A stretch of 32,121 bases of DNA from Desulfobulbaceae bacterium (GTDB lineage Bacteria; Desulfobacterota; Desulfobulbia; Desulfobulbales; SURF-16): contig QKJV01000446.1 of the NCBI GenBank assembly GCA_003249165.1, positions 1 through 32,121 on the forward strand, given 5' to 3'. Positions 8,074 through 16,234 of this stretch are shown here, in pieces. A program made the position numbers and the translations under genes. The notes beneath the pieces were generated by a model. It did no database searches. It was not told the origin of the DNA and worked only from the letters and a program-made list of their open reading frames with translations. The number at the start of each line of letters is the position of its first letter. Positions within the stretch are counted from its first letter, which is position 1.

Positions 8074-8519
8074 TATGGCGCTATTCCTCGACCATGACGG
8101 AGCAAGGCCTGTTCATCACTTTCGTTCTGCTCCTTGCGGCGGGCTTCAATCTGGTACTTTCTGTACTCCCTTTCTCGCAACGAATCGAGAGTCTTTCTTT
8201 TTTTCATTGCCTCGGCAAGTTCAGCACGGGCTCTATCAACGATCTGCTGCTGGGCAGCTATGGTATTGCGAAGCATACGCAGTTGCAGTTCCTGGACACG
8301 CATCGCCTCCATATAATAAAGAAATAAATTGCCATGTATGGGTTTCTTTTTTCTTTCTTCCATGTCTTCGCTGAGCTGTTGTCGTTTCTGCAGCAAATCG
8401 ACATGACGAAGTTGATGATTCTGCAGCATCATCTGTTCTTTAGCAAGCTTTTGCTGGACCTTTTCTTCAGTATTTTTCCTGATAGTCAGGACAGCTTCTA
8501 ATTTAAACTGAAATGCCAC
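8073..8519 (-). CDS. fliJ: Flagellar export chaperone FliJ
   Basis: A soluble coiled-coil protein of the flagellar type III export apparatus that sits in the FliI hexamer and links it to the export gate. The 148-residue sequence is almost all charged helix, and it begins with the family pattern FKLEAVLTIRKNTEEKVQQKLA. It starts at a GTG (GTG GCA TTT), with GAGGGG about 6 bases upstream. It lies 63 bases after fliI and couples to the motE-like gene through a TAATG overlap. FliJ is weakly conserved, so position after fliI supports the call strongly. Confidence 0.87.
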   Translation of the reverse strand: MAFQFKLEAVLTIRKNTEEKVQQKLAKEQMMLQNHQLRHVDLLQKRQQLSEDMEERKKKPIHGNLFLYYMEAMRVQELQLRMLRNTIAAQQQIVDRARAELAEAMKKRKTLDSLREREYRKYQIEARRKEQNESDEQALLRHGRGIAP

Positions 8520-8582
8520 GTATTTCCCCTCATTCCCCTGTCTATAATTCCACAGCTCCTCTCATAACCGGGATAGCCGTTA

Positions 8583-9890
8583 TTATCTGAGGAGTGCCAG
8601 AAGCTGCTGGCGACTTTCGTCAAACGGACATTTTTCCTCGACATCCTGCCGCAGATATTTCGTCAAACGGTCAATCATGCTGATTGCTTTATCTATCTTC
8701 TGATTAGTCCCTGTTGCATAGGCTCCTATATTAATCAGATCTTCCGAACGCCGATAGACAGCCATGGTTTCCAAAAATCTATGTGCCGCTTTCACTTGGT
8801 CTTTGCTGACAACATCACTCATACAACGGCTGACGCTGCCCATGATATCTATGGCCGGATAATGGCCGCGACCCGCCAGTTCCCGGCTAAGGACAATATG
8901 TCCGTCGACAATAGAACGAACGGCGTCAGCGATAGGCTCATTCATATCATCACCTTCGACAAGCACTGTATAAATCCCCGTGATGCTTCCTTTACCTTCG
9001 CAGGTGCCTGACCGTTCAAGAAGTTTGGGCAACTGGGCAAAAACTGACGGGGTATAGCCACGGCTGGTAGGAGGTTCCCCGATTGCCAAGCCGACTTCAC
9101 GACTCGACATGGCAAAACGGGTAACAGAATCCATCATCATGATCACGTCCCTGCCGCTGTCTCGAAAAAATTCAGAAATAGCCATAGCCAGATATGCCCC
9201 TCGCATTCTGACCAAAGGCGGCTGATCCGAGGTGGCGACAACAACAACTGAACGCGCGAGCCCGGCAGGGCCAAGATCCCTTTCAATAAAATCCTTCAGC
9301 TCACGGCCTCGTTCCCCAATCAGGGCAATAACGCTTACGTCAGCAGCAGTATGTTTGGCAATCATGCCCAACAGGGTACTTTTGCCAACCCCCGAACCAG
9401 CCAAAATACCGATCCGTTGTCCTTTTCCCAAGGTTAACAGGCCGTTTATGCTTCTGACCCCGACATCGACCACTTCCTTTATACGCACCCTTTGCATGGG
9501 ATTCAGAGGTTCGGCATATAGTGGATAATCTATTCCTTCTTCCAGCGGCCCCTTACCATCCATTGGATTGCCGAGACCATCAATCACCCGCCCAAGAAGC
9601 GATTGAGCCACGCAGACTCGAGCCTGCCCTCCAACAAGCCGCAACGGGCTTCCTGGCTCAACTCCTCGCATCTCGCCGAGTGGCATCAGCAACAGTGACC
9701 CTTCCTTGAAGCCAACCACTTCAGCAGGAATTTTCCCCTTTCCCTTGAAAACATCAACTTCGCAAATACTCCCTACAGGGATTCCAGGCCCTCTGCTTTC
9801 TATCACCATACCGATCACCTGATTAACCCTGCCTTTAACGGCAATCAGCGGATGGTCAGCGGCAATCTGAATACAGGATGAGAAATCCAT
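8583..9890 (-). CDS. fliI: Flagellum-specific ATPase FliI
   Basis: The ATPase of the flagellar type III export system, a relative of the F1-ATPase beta subunit, working as a hexamer at the cytoplasmic base of the motor. Visible motifs: Walker A GSGVGKST (residues 165-172), Walker B region DVIMMMDSVTRFA, the GERGRE motif and SRGYTPSVFAQLPKLLERSG. Length (435) is normal. The ATG directly follows the fliH stop with no gap. Its C-terminus has the usual helical domain (KAISMIDRLTKYLRQ). Nothing is missing or odd. Confidence 0.97.
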   Translation of the reverse strand: MDFSSCIQIAADHPLIAVKGRVNQVIGMVIESRGPGIPVGSICEVDVFKGKGKIPAEVVGFKEGSLLLMPLGEMRGVEPGSPLRLVGGQARVCVAQSLLGRVIDGLGNPMDGKGPLEEGIDYPLYAEPLNPMQRVRIKEVVDVGVRSINGLLTLGKGQRIGILAGSGVGKSTLLGMIAKHTAADVSVIALIGERGRELKDFIERDLGPAGLARSVVVVATSDQPPLVRMRGAYLAMAISEFFRDSGRDVIMMMDSVTRFAMSSREVGLAIGEPPTSRGYTPSVFAQLPKLLERSGTCEGKGSITGIYTVLVEGDDMNEPIADAVRSIVDGHIVLSRELAGRGHYPAIDIMGSVSRCMSDVVSKDQVKAAHRFLETMAVYRRSEDLINIGAYATGTNQKIDKAISMIDRLTKYLRQDVEEKCPFDESRQQLLALLR

Positions 9891-10625
9891 TTACTCTTTT
9901 CCATCTGCGGCAAAAGCTTCCAGAAAGGCCCGGTCAACTATTTCAAAGAGCTTTTCCTTACAATTCTCAAGTGAAGCATCGATCTCTCCAAAATCTGTCT
10001 TGAGCAAACATCCTCCACGGGAAATCGCCGGGTCCTCGATCAATTCAATGCGTTGCGCTCCTTGCAGCAGAGCGGGATCTTCGATGCTCATTTTTTTGAT
10101 ATGCTCATAGTCATCACCATGAAGGTGGACCCTTACTCTGGAATCCTCCACCACATACTTCATGGACTTCTGTAGACAACTCTCAATCACCAAAGGATTC
10201 AGCGAGATCTCATGTCCTGCCAGCCGCTCAACCATTGTCTTGACAAGAATCAACAACTCTTTTTCATACTGCCGGAAAACAAGTGCTCTCTGGTCTGCCA
10301 AAGAAGCTATTAAAAAGGCTGTTTCCTTGATTTTACCATCAAAAATTTCTTTAGCAGTTTTTAGTCCTTCTTCTTCACCCTTGGTATAACCTTTTTGGTA
10401 TGCCTGTTCTTCTATGCGTTTTTTTTCCGCTTTTGCCTGAACTAACATCTCTTGGGTTTCACGTCGCATAGCTTCCCGTTCTTCTCGAAACGGCAATAGT
10501 GGATCGACAGGCCCATTTTCAGACACATATTGATCTGGCTCCATCAGTCTCTCGAAAGAGATGAAATCGGAATCCTTATCTCTTTTAATCCTGTCTTTAA
10601 AATCGAAAATTTTAGACAAACTCAT
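9891..10625 (-). CDS. fliH: Flagellar assembly protein FliH
   Basis: Negative regulator and stator-like partner of FliI that brings export cargo to the gate. Features: a charged helical middle (REEREAMRRETQEMLVQAKAEKKRIEEQAYQKGYTKGEEEG, about residues 46-86) carrying the GxxxG-like turn YQKGYTKGEEEG, then the conserved C-terminal domain (ILVKTMVERLAGHEISLNPLVIESCLQKSMKYV, and GGCLLKTDFGEIDASLENCKEKL). The ORF track starts at 10685, but that puts 20 unlikely residues inside fliG. I chose ATG 10625 (MSLSKIFDF), which has GGAG 6 bases upstream and overlaps the fliG stop by 14 bases. That gives 244 residues, normal for FliH. Adjacent to fliI with no gap. Confidence 0.93.
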   Translation of the reverse strand: MSLSKIFDFKDRIKRDKDSDFISFERLMEPDQYVSENGPVDPLLPFREEREAMRRETQEMLVQAKAEKKRIEEQAYQKGYTKGEEEGLKTAKEIFDGKIKETAFLIASLADQRALVFRQYEKELLILVKTMVERLAGHEISLNPLVIESCLQKSMKYVVEDSRVRVHLHGDDYEHIKKMSIEDPALLQGAQRIELIEDPAISRGGCLLKTDFGEIDASLENCKEKLFEIVDRAFLEAFAADGKE

Positions 10626-11640
10626 CCTCTCCGCCACCACTACCCATGAGCTGAATCTTGCCTTCCTGTTCAAGCCTTTTGGCAATCTTGATAACAGCCT
10701 GCTGAGCCGCCTCTACATCCTTCACCCTGGTCGGCCCCATAATCTCCATATCTTCCTTAAGCATTTCCACGGCTCTGGTCGACATATTCTTAAAAATCTT
10801 TTGTTTGAGTTCTTCAGATGCTGTTTTCAAGGCAAGCTTCAAATCATCCGTTGAAACCTCTTTGAGAATGGCCATAATACCTCTGTCATCAAGACCGAGC
10901 AGATCCTCAAAAATGAACATGAGCCGACGGATATCTTCCGCAAGACTTTCCCGTTGCTCTTCAATCCCTTCAAGAACCTGCGTTTCCAAAGCCCGATCGG
11001 CATTATTAAGAATCTCCGCCACAGTCGCTACGCCGCCTAAGCGCTGTCCCTCCAATCCTTCGACAGAAAGGAGCTCTTCCTGCAGAACCCTGTCAACGTC
11101 AACCAGAATTTCAGGGCTGACTTTATCAAGTTCAGCCATACGCATGACAACCTCAATCTGCGTTTCTTCTTTGAGCTCGGCAAGAATCTGGGCTGCCTGA
11201 CTGTGCTCTAAGACGGCTAGAACCAAAGCGACTGTCTGAGGATGTTCATTGCGCAGGAAATTGACAAGAATTTTCGGTTCCAGTTTGCGTGCTTTCTGAA
11301 AAAGTGTCAACCGCCAGTCTGAACGTATTTCATCAAGAATCTCATTTGCTTTATCGCTGTTTAGCGCCCGTTTGAGAGCGGTTTCCAGCATATCATCTCC
11401 GGAAAGATAAATTTCCTCTCCACCAGAGTCAGTTTTGAACTCGCTCAGTAAAGCGGCGATATCCTCTTTGTCAACCTTGTCCATCTTGGACATCTGCCGT
11501 CCTACGATTTTGATTTCATCTTCAGAAAGGCGCTTGAAAACTTCTGTGGTGAAATCTTCTCCCAGAGTTAGAAGAAAAATTGCTGCTTTTTCAGCGCCAG
11601 TCAGGTTATCACTGCTGGGGACATCTTTCTTCCTGGGCAT
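10612..11640 (-). CDS. fliG: Flagellar motor switch protein FliG
   Basis: Part of the C-ring; it anchors to FliF and meets the stator to make torque. At 342 residues it has the three usual domains: an N-terminal FliF-binding part (LTGAEKAAIFLLTLGEDFTTEVFKRLSEDE), the middle domain with the (E)HPQT motif (FLRNEHPQTVALVLAVLE, about residues 130-147), and the C-terminal torque domain (MFIFEDLLGLDDRGIMAILKEVS) with the charged helix residues kept. The ATG lies one base after the fliF stop and has a strong GAGGGAGGG site. fliH begins inside its last codons. A standard FliG. Confidence 0.97.
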   Translation of the reverse strand: MPRKKDVPSSDNLTGAEKAAIFLLTLGEDFTTEVFKRLSEDEIKIVGRQMSKMDKVDKEDIAALLSEFKTDSGGEEIYLSGDDMLETALKRALNSDKANEILDEIRSDWRLTLFQKARKLEPKILVNFLRNEHPQTVALVLAVLEHSQAAQILAELKEETQIEVVMRMAELDKVSPEILVDVDRVLQEELLSVEGLEGQRLGGVATVAEILNNADRALETQVLEGIEEQRESLAEDIRRLMFIFEDLLGLDDRGIMAILKEVSTDDLKLALKTASEELKQKIFKNMSTRAVEMLKEDMEIMGPTRVKDVEAAQQAVIKIAKRLEQEGKIQLMGSGGGEDEFV

Positions 11641-11641
11641 G

Positions 11642-13240
11642 TTACATTCCCTCCCTCAGCCAGCGTCTTACGAGGTCTGCGGCACGTTCAGGGTCGCTTT
11701 GCGCAAGTTTGTACATCCTTTCGCGATCAGTCAAAGGAATAGGTTTCAGTGACAGATCGTCCTGCTCTTCCCCTGATAGTTCCTCAACCGATGGCTGAGA
11801 GGCAAACTCAGCCTGGCGCTGCGCTTCAAGCTGTTGTTGAGTCAACAGCTTCATGAACGGACGCACCACGAACATAATCAAGGCAATAGCAATAACAAGC
11901 AGAACTAGCGGTATGGCAAGATGTTCCGTGAGGCTACGCCATTTTTCCAGCGGATCAGGCTCCGGTTCTACAACGGATGAAAGATAGAATGGCATGGCAA
12001 CAACATCAACCTTATCGCCCCGTTCCGGATCAAAACCGATTGCATTCCTGGTCATTTTAGCGAAATGATCAAGCTCTTCGGCACTTCGCGGCTTATAAAC
12101 TAAAGTCTTTTTACCGTCTTTATCCCGCGACTCGTTGTAGGTCCCATCTACCATAACGGCTACTGAAAGCCTTTTTATCGTTCCGATTGATTCCTGTACG
12201 TGTTTAGTTTTTTTAGAGATTTCGTAATTTCTGGTAATATTTTTCCGGTGGGCTCCTTCGGTTTTACCCTCAGCCCCACCTGTTTCGGTAAATGTGGCAA
12301 GTTCACCTTTTACGCCAGGAATTCCACCGGCATCCCTCTGTCCTTCCTGCAGCTCCAACAAAAATTGCTCGCTACGGGTAACCTGACCGTCCGGATCATA
12401 ATTTTCTTCAGTCACATCCACCCGGTCAAAATCCATATCAACAGTCACCCGCGCCAAAGCTTTATTAATGCCGACAACTTCCTCAAGCAAAGTTTCGACT
12501 TTTTTGCGCAGAGCATTTTCTATTTTGAGCTGGTACTCGAGCTGGGTGGCGGAAAGCATTGACATGTCATCGCTTTCTTTACGAAACAATAGATGTCCGA
12601 ATGTATCGACTACAGTAATATTTTCCGCGGTCAATCCGGGAACGGCACTTGCCGTAAGATGGACAATTGCCATAATCTGTTCTTTGGATAATTTTTCCTG
12701 TCCCGCCATGGTGAGGCTGACCGAGGCACTGGGAGGTTTGCTATCTTCAACAAAAACGGATTCCTTGGGAGTAGCGATATGTACCCGAGCGTCTTGCACC
12801 TGTTTAAACTGCCGGATGGTGCGGGCGAGCTCGCCTTGCACAGCGCGCTGGTAATTTAATTTCTGCACAAAATCCGTTGTGCCAAGGCTCGTCTGGTCAA
12901 AAATCTCGAATCCAACTCCGCCACCGCGCGGCAAACCTTCTGCGGCCAAGTTCAAACGGGTTTCATACACTCTGTCAGCCGGGACAAGAACGGCACGGCC
13001 ACTCTCGGCGAGCTGATACTCAATGCGCTGCTCCTTGAGTTTTGCAACGACATTTGCTGCGTCTTCAGGTGACAGTCCACTGTAAAGGACGTCGTACTCT
13101 GTCTTGCTGCCCATTGTAGAAAGGACAATAAGTCCCCCAAGAACAGCGGCGATAAGCACACCAGCGATAATTTTCTGAGTTAACGAGAAATTCTTTATTA
13201 TCGATACCGCCTGGTTGAATATCTCTTTTACTGATGCCAT
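11642..13240 (-). CDS. fliF: Flagellar MS-ring protein FliF
   Basis: Forms the MS ring in the inner membrane, the base on which the motor and export gate assemble. At 532 residues it shows the expected plan: transmembrane helix 1 (KIIAGVLIAAVLGGLIVLSTMG, about residues 23-46), a large periplasmic ring-building part (YDVLYSGLSPEDAANVVAKL; KLNYQRAVQGELARTIRQF; ARVHIATPKESVF; ASVSLTM), transmembrane helix 2 (IPLVLLVIAIALIMFVVRPF) and a short cytoplasmic tail for FliG (DPERAADLVRRWLREG). Secure call. It lies 84 bases after fliE; I saw no promoter in that gap. Confidence 0.97.
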   Translation of the reverse strand: MASVKEIFNQAVSIIKNFSLTQKIIAGVLIAAVLGGLIVLSTMGSKTEYDVLYSGLSPEDAANVVAKLKEQRIEYQLAESGRAVLVPADRVYETRLNLAAEGLPRGGGVGFEIFDQTSLGTTDFVQKLNYQRAVQGELARTIRQFKQVQDARVHIATPKESVFVEDSKPPSASVSLTMAGQEKLSKEQIMAIVHLTASAVPGLTAENITVVDTFGHLLFRKESDDMSMLSATQLEYQLKIENALRKKVETLLEEVVGINKALARVTVDMDFDRVDVTEENYDPDGQVTRSEQFLLELQEGQRDAGGIPGVKGELATFTETGGAEGKTEGAHRKNITRNYEISKKTKHVQESIGTIKRLSVAVMVDGTYNESRDKDGKKTLVYKPRSAEELDHFAKMTRNAIGFDPERGDKVDVVAMPFYLSSVVEPEPDPLEKWRSLTEHLAIPLVLLVIAIALIMFVVRPFMKLLTQQQLEAQRQAEFASQPSVEELSGEEQDDLSLKPIPLTDRERMYKLAQSDPERAADLVRRWLREGM

Positions 13241-13324
13241 ACTATTTATCCCGTTGATCTGAAAAGCCGGATTGGTAGTGTTTACTGTTCAATAAGACAA
13301 AAGTCGCAAAAGACGATCAAGATT

Positions 13325-13627
13325 TTAGAGCTGGATCCGCATCATTTCCTGGTAAGCCGAAATAGCCTTTTGCTGTACAGATGTCATCATTCTGAAAGAA
13401 ATGCTGGCTTTTTCAACGGCAATCATTGTTTCGTGAATATTGCCATGTTCCCCTGCAATAAGTCCGCGGCTTAGTTCATCTGCTTCCTGTTGCATTGCAT
13501 TGACACTTTCAATCGACTTCTGTAACACATCTCCGAAGCCTGCCACTGGAGAGTGTTGTTTTGTTGACACCTGCGTATGGGATGAAACGTCCGTCAGCCC
13601 CGCCTGTTGTAAAGGTAACAGTTCCAT
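13325..13627 (-). CDS. fliE: Flagellar hook-basal body complex protein FliE
   Basis: Joins the MS ring to the proximal rod and is among the first rod proteins exported. The conserved C-terminal part is plain: MIAVEKASISFRMMTSVQQKAISAYQEMMRIQL, with FGDVLQKSIESVNAMQQEADELSRGLIAGE before it. The ORF track starts at 13639 on a TTG; I prefer the ATG at 13627 (MELLPLQQAG), which has GGAG six bases upstream. That gives 100 residues, the usual size. It lies between flgC and fliF, the normal order. Confidence 0.93.
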   Translation of the reverse strand: MELLPLQQAGLTDVSSHTQVSTKQHSPVAGFGDVLQKSIESVNAMQQEADELSRGLIAGEHGNIHETMIAVEKASISFRMMTSVQQKAISAYQEMMRIQL

Positions 13628-13673
13628 AGTGTTCTCCAAGGTATCCTATACCTGTTGCGTCATCATCTATTGA

Positions 13674-14108
13674 TTATCTTCTTGAGATATCAAGAGCCTT
13701 CAGAGCCATACTTTTCACGGACTCGATTGCCGCCACATTCGCCTCATAACCCCGGCGGGCACTGACTAAATCAACCATCTGTTCTGCTTCATCCACATTC
13801 GGAAACAGAACCACGCCATTTTCATCCGCATCTGGATGGGAAGGATCATAAACCGTTTTGAACTCCTTATTATCCTCAATCACTTCAGTGACCTCGACCG
13901 TTCGCAGTTTATCATCGGCTGAGTTAAGCAAATCACGGAATGACTGCAAAGGTTTTGCCTGAAATACCACCGATTTGGCCCTATAGGGGCCACCCTCGAT
14001 GGTCCTTGTCGTATTGGCATTCGCCAGATTCATTGCCGTAACGTTCAGTCGGGCTCTTTCGGCTTTCAGACCTGAACCGCTGATCTTAAAAGCTGTAAGG
14101 ATATCCAT
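13674..14108 (-). CDS. flgC: Flagellar proximal rod protein FlgC
   Basis: A proximal rod subunit crossing the periplasm. It has the rod-family N-terminus (FKISGSGLKAERARLNVTAMNLANANTTRT) with the classic alternating hydrophobic pattern, and the C-terminal signature VDLVSARRGYEANVAAIESVKSM. The 144-residue length is normal. Two bases separate it from flgB. It follows the standard order flgB-flgC-fliE. Confidence 0.96.
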   Translation of the reverse strand: MDILTAFKISGSGLKAERARLNVTAMNLANANTTRTIEGGPYRAKSVVFQAKPLQSFRDLLNSADDKLRTVEVTEVIEDNKEFKTVYDPSHPDADENGVVLFPNVDEAEQMVDLVSARRGYEANVAAIESVKSMALKALDISRR

Positions 14109-14110
14109 GT

Positions 14111-14494
14111 TTATTTACCTCCCTCATCAATGGCATACTTGATCCCGTCTATCTTCTTGCCTATCAGTCTGGTACCAATCTCATACATCATTTGGTTTTC
14201 CGTTAATTTCACCATTTCCTCATCAAGATCCACGGGCCTCTTTTCTTTGGAAAACTCCAGACTTTCCGTTATAGCAACCGGATCAAGCTCGATATGCTTC
14301 TCGTTGGTGCAACTGAGCACCCCCTGATTATATTGTGCTGCCTGCATAGCCTTTTCAAAAGAGAAATCCTGGACAGTGTACCCAGGAGTCTCCATATTGG
14401 CTATGTTTGACTGAATAAGCCCCTGCCTCTCATGGCGCAGATTCAAAGCCGTTTGCATATAGTTCATGCTACCGAACAGTTTATTGATAGGCAT
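14111..14494 (-). CDS. flgB: Flagellar proximal rod protein FlgB
   Basis: First rod subunit, exported before the rod polymerises. It shows the rod signature LRHERQGLIQSNIANMETPGYTVQDFSFEKAM (about residues 19-50) and a C-terminal MVKLTENQMMYEIGTRLIGKKI helix. At 127 residues it is of usual length. GAGAGGAG precedes the ATG. It is the first gene of the flgB-to-motE transcript and sits just downstream of a sigma-54 promoter (14540-14555). Confidence 0.95.
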   Translation of the reverse strand: MPINKLFGSMNYMQTALNLRHERQGLIQSNIANMETPGYTVQDFSFEKAMQAAQYNQGVLSCTNEKHIELDPVAITESLEFSKEKRPVDLDEEMVKLTENQMMYEIGTRLIGKKIDGIKYAIDEGGK

Positions 14495-14539
14495 AAATTT
14501 CTCCTCTCTTATAAAGAAATCCTCTGGCTGCCTGTAATA

Positions 14540-14555
14540 TGCAAATTATACGCCA
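14540..14555 (-). promoter_or_regulatory. Sigma-54 (RpoN) promoter upstream of flgB operon
   Basis: The minus strand reads TGGCGTATAATTTGCA. The invariant GG and GC are 10 bases apart as sigma-54 requires, and TTGCA matches the -12 element; the -24 element TGGCGT departs from TGGCAC at its last two bases. It lies about 46 bases before the flgB ATG. It is the counterpart of the fliK promoter and would drive the basal-body operon. Confidence 0.8.
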
Positions 14556-14620
14556 GAAAGCAGATGATTGTCTTCAGGACACATATCGTTAACGAGGGAA
14601 AAGCAAAAAAGGATAAAAAA

Positions 14621-16054
14621 TCAGTCAATCAGACCCTGAGAGCGGTATTCGTGAAGTTTGTTACGCAAAGTCCGGACACTGATACCAAGCATTTTGGCTG
14701 CATGGGTGCGGTTATCGTCAGTTTTTTGAAGGGCCTGCATAATCATTTGACGCTCTACATCTCTGAGGCTAGCCATTTCGCCGCTCTCCATCCCGTCGGC
14801 CGAAAACGACACGGAAGGAGTAGATGAGTCAGGCAAACCGCTCATCAAGTCAAAACCAGCACCATCGGCCTCCTCATCCCAGAAATCCCATGGCTCAAGT
14901 TCATCACTCAACGACAGCAGGACAGCACGCTCAACAAGATTTTCCATTTCGCGAATATTGCCGGGCCAATCGTAATGAGCAAAACGTCGCTGGGAAGATT
15001 TTGACATTTTTTTGACATGCTTAGCATACTGGCGGGAAAAACGTTCGATAAAATATTCGGCCAACCGTTCAACGTCCTCTTTACGCTCCCGCAAAGGAGG
15101 AAGTGTCAAGGGAATGACATTCAGCCGATAATAGAGATCCTGACGAAATTCTCCATTTCTAACAGATTCTTCCAGGTTTCTGTTAGTCGTTGCCAAAACA
15201 TGCACATCAACTTTCACAGGAAACCTGCCACCAAGACGGTCAACCTCTTCTTCCTGTAAAACGCGAAGCAATTTTGCCTGCAAATGCAAAGGGATTTCGC
15301 CAATTTCATCGAGAAGAAGCGTTCCCCCATCAGCAAGTTCAAATTTCCCTTTTTTCGTGTAAATCGCTCCGGTAAATGCTCCCTTTTCATGCCCGAACAG
15401 CTCGCTTTCCAAGAGACCTTCCGGCAGAGCGGCGCAGTTCAAGGCGACGAAAGGACCTTCTTTTCGATTACTTTCATCATGAATATAACGGGCGATCATT
15501 TCCTTGCCGGTTCCCGACTCTCCGAGGATAAGGACGGTGGCCTTGCTTGAGGCAACGCTTTTGGCTTTTTGCAGAACCCTGGACAATTTCGGGTCACCAC
15601 CAACGATATATTTGTTTTTGGCAGTTCCGTCGTTTTTCTCTCTGCTGTCCCGCAGGGCTTGAATCAAGCTGTCCGGCTGGCTACCCGACGCAAAAGCCCT
15701 GGCGGCAATATCCAACATGCTTTCGACCGGGAAGGGTTTCAACAGATAATCGAAGGCCCCGAGCTTCATAGCGGAAACGGCTGTCTCCACCGTCGCATGT
15801 GCGGTTATGAGAACAACCGGAAGTTCGGGTCGGGTAGCCCGGAGCCGCTCAAGCAGTTCTATGCCTCCCATGCCTGGCATATTGATGTCGGTTATTATAA
15901 AATCTGCGGGATTCTTTTCAAATAAATCAAGGGCCATGTTCCCACTTTCGGCAACACTTACCCCATATCCCTTACGGCTGAAGGCCTCATAAAGCACCAT
16001 CCGCCACTCACGATCATCATCGGCAATAAGAATTTTCTGCAACTTCCCTGTCAT
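14621..16054 (-). CDS. Sigma-54-dependent response regulator (FlrC/FleR-like, NtrC family)
   Basis: A phosphorylation-controlled activator of sigma-54 promoters. Domains: receiver (residues about 7-120; acidic pocket ADDD 11-14, phospho-acceptor D56 in DFIITDINMPG, K106 in LLKPF), AAA+ ATPase (about 145-385) with Walker A GESGTGKE (178-185), an intact sigma-54-contacting GAFTGA loop (225-230) and Walker B LLLDEIGE, and a C-terminal Fis-type helix-turn-helix (DNRTHAAKMLGISVRTLRNKLHEY). Its place beside flgB and the sigma-54 promoters points to the FlrC/FleR role of class III flagellar activation. No histidine kinase gene is next to it, which is unusual. The ATG has a poor ribosome site; a TTG 12 bases on is an alternative. 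A TTGCCT-N18-TAAAAT pair about 115-145 bases upstream may be its own promoter. Confidence 0.9.
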   Translation of the reverse strand: MTGKLQKILIADDDREWRMVLYEAFSRKGYGVSVAESGNMALDLFEKNPADFIITDINMPGMGGIELLERLRATRPELPVVLITAHATVETAVSAMKLGAFDYLLKPFPVESMLDIAARAFASGSQPDSLIQALRDSREKNDGTAKNKYIVGGDPKLSRVLQKAKSVASSKATVLILGESGTGKEMIARYIHDESNRKEGPFVALNCAALPEGLLESELFGHEKGAFTGAIYTKKGKFELADGGTLLLDEIGEIPLHLQAKLLRVLQEEEVDRLGGRFPVKVDVHVLATTNRNLEESVRNGEFRQDLYYRLNVIPLTLPPLRERKEDVERLAEYFIERFSRQYAKHVKKMSKSSQRRFAHYDWPGNIREMENLVERAVLLSLSDELEPWDFWDEEADGAGFDLMSGLPDSSTPSVSFSADGMESGEMASLRDVERQMIMQALQKTDDNRTHAAKMLGISVRTLRNKLHEYRSQGLID

Positions 16055-16234
16055 TGCGGCTTAATCTGGCCTCTTTTTATAAAAAAACTTTATCAAATCG
16101 GGATTAAACATTCCGTTTGCTTATTTCCGCTTAGTCAAAAAAACATACAACATCATTTTATATTTTACGGCGAGATAAATGCTTTAGGCAAGAACTTCAA
16201 ACATATAACTCAAGCTAGTGACTCTTTTTTGAAA

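Noticed and set aside
10626-10685. N-terminal 20 residues of the ORF-track fliH (MPKGLNRKARFSSWVVVAER)
   Set aside because: They overlap the fliG coding end in another frame; ATG 10625 has a proper ribosome site and gives a normal FliH.
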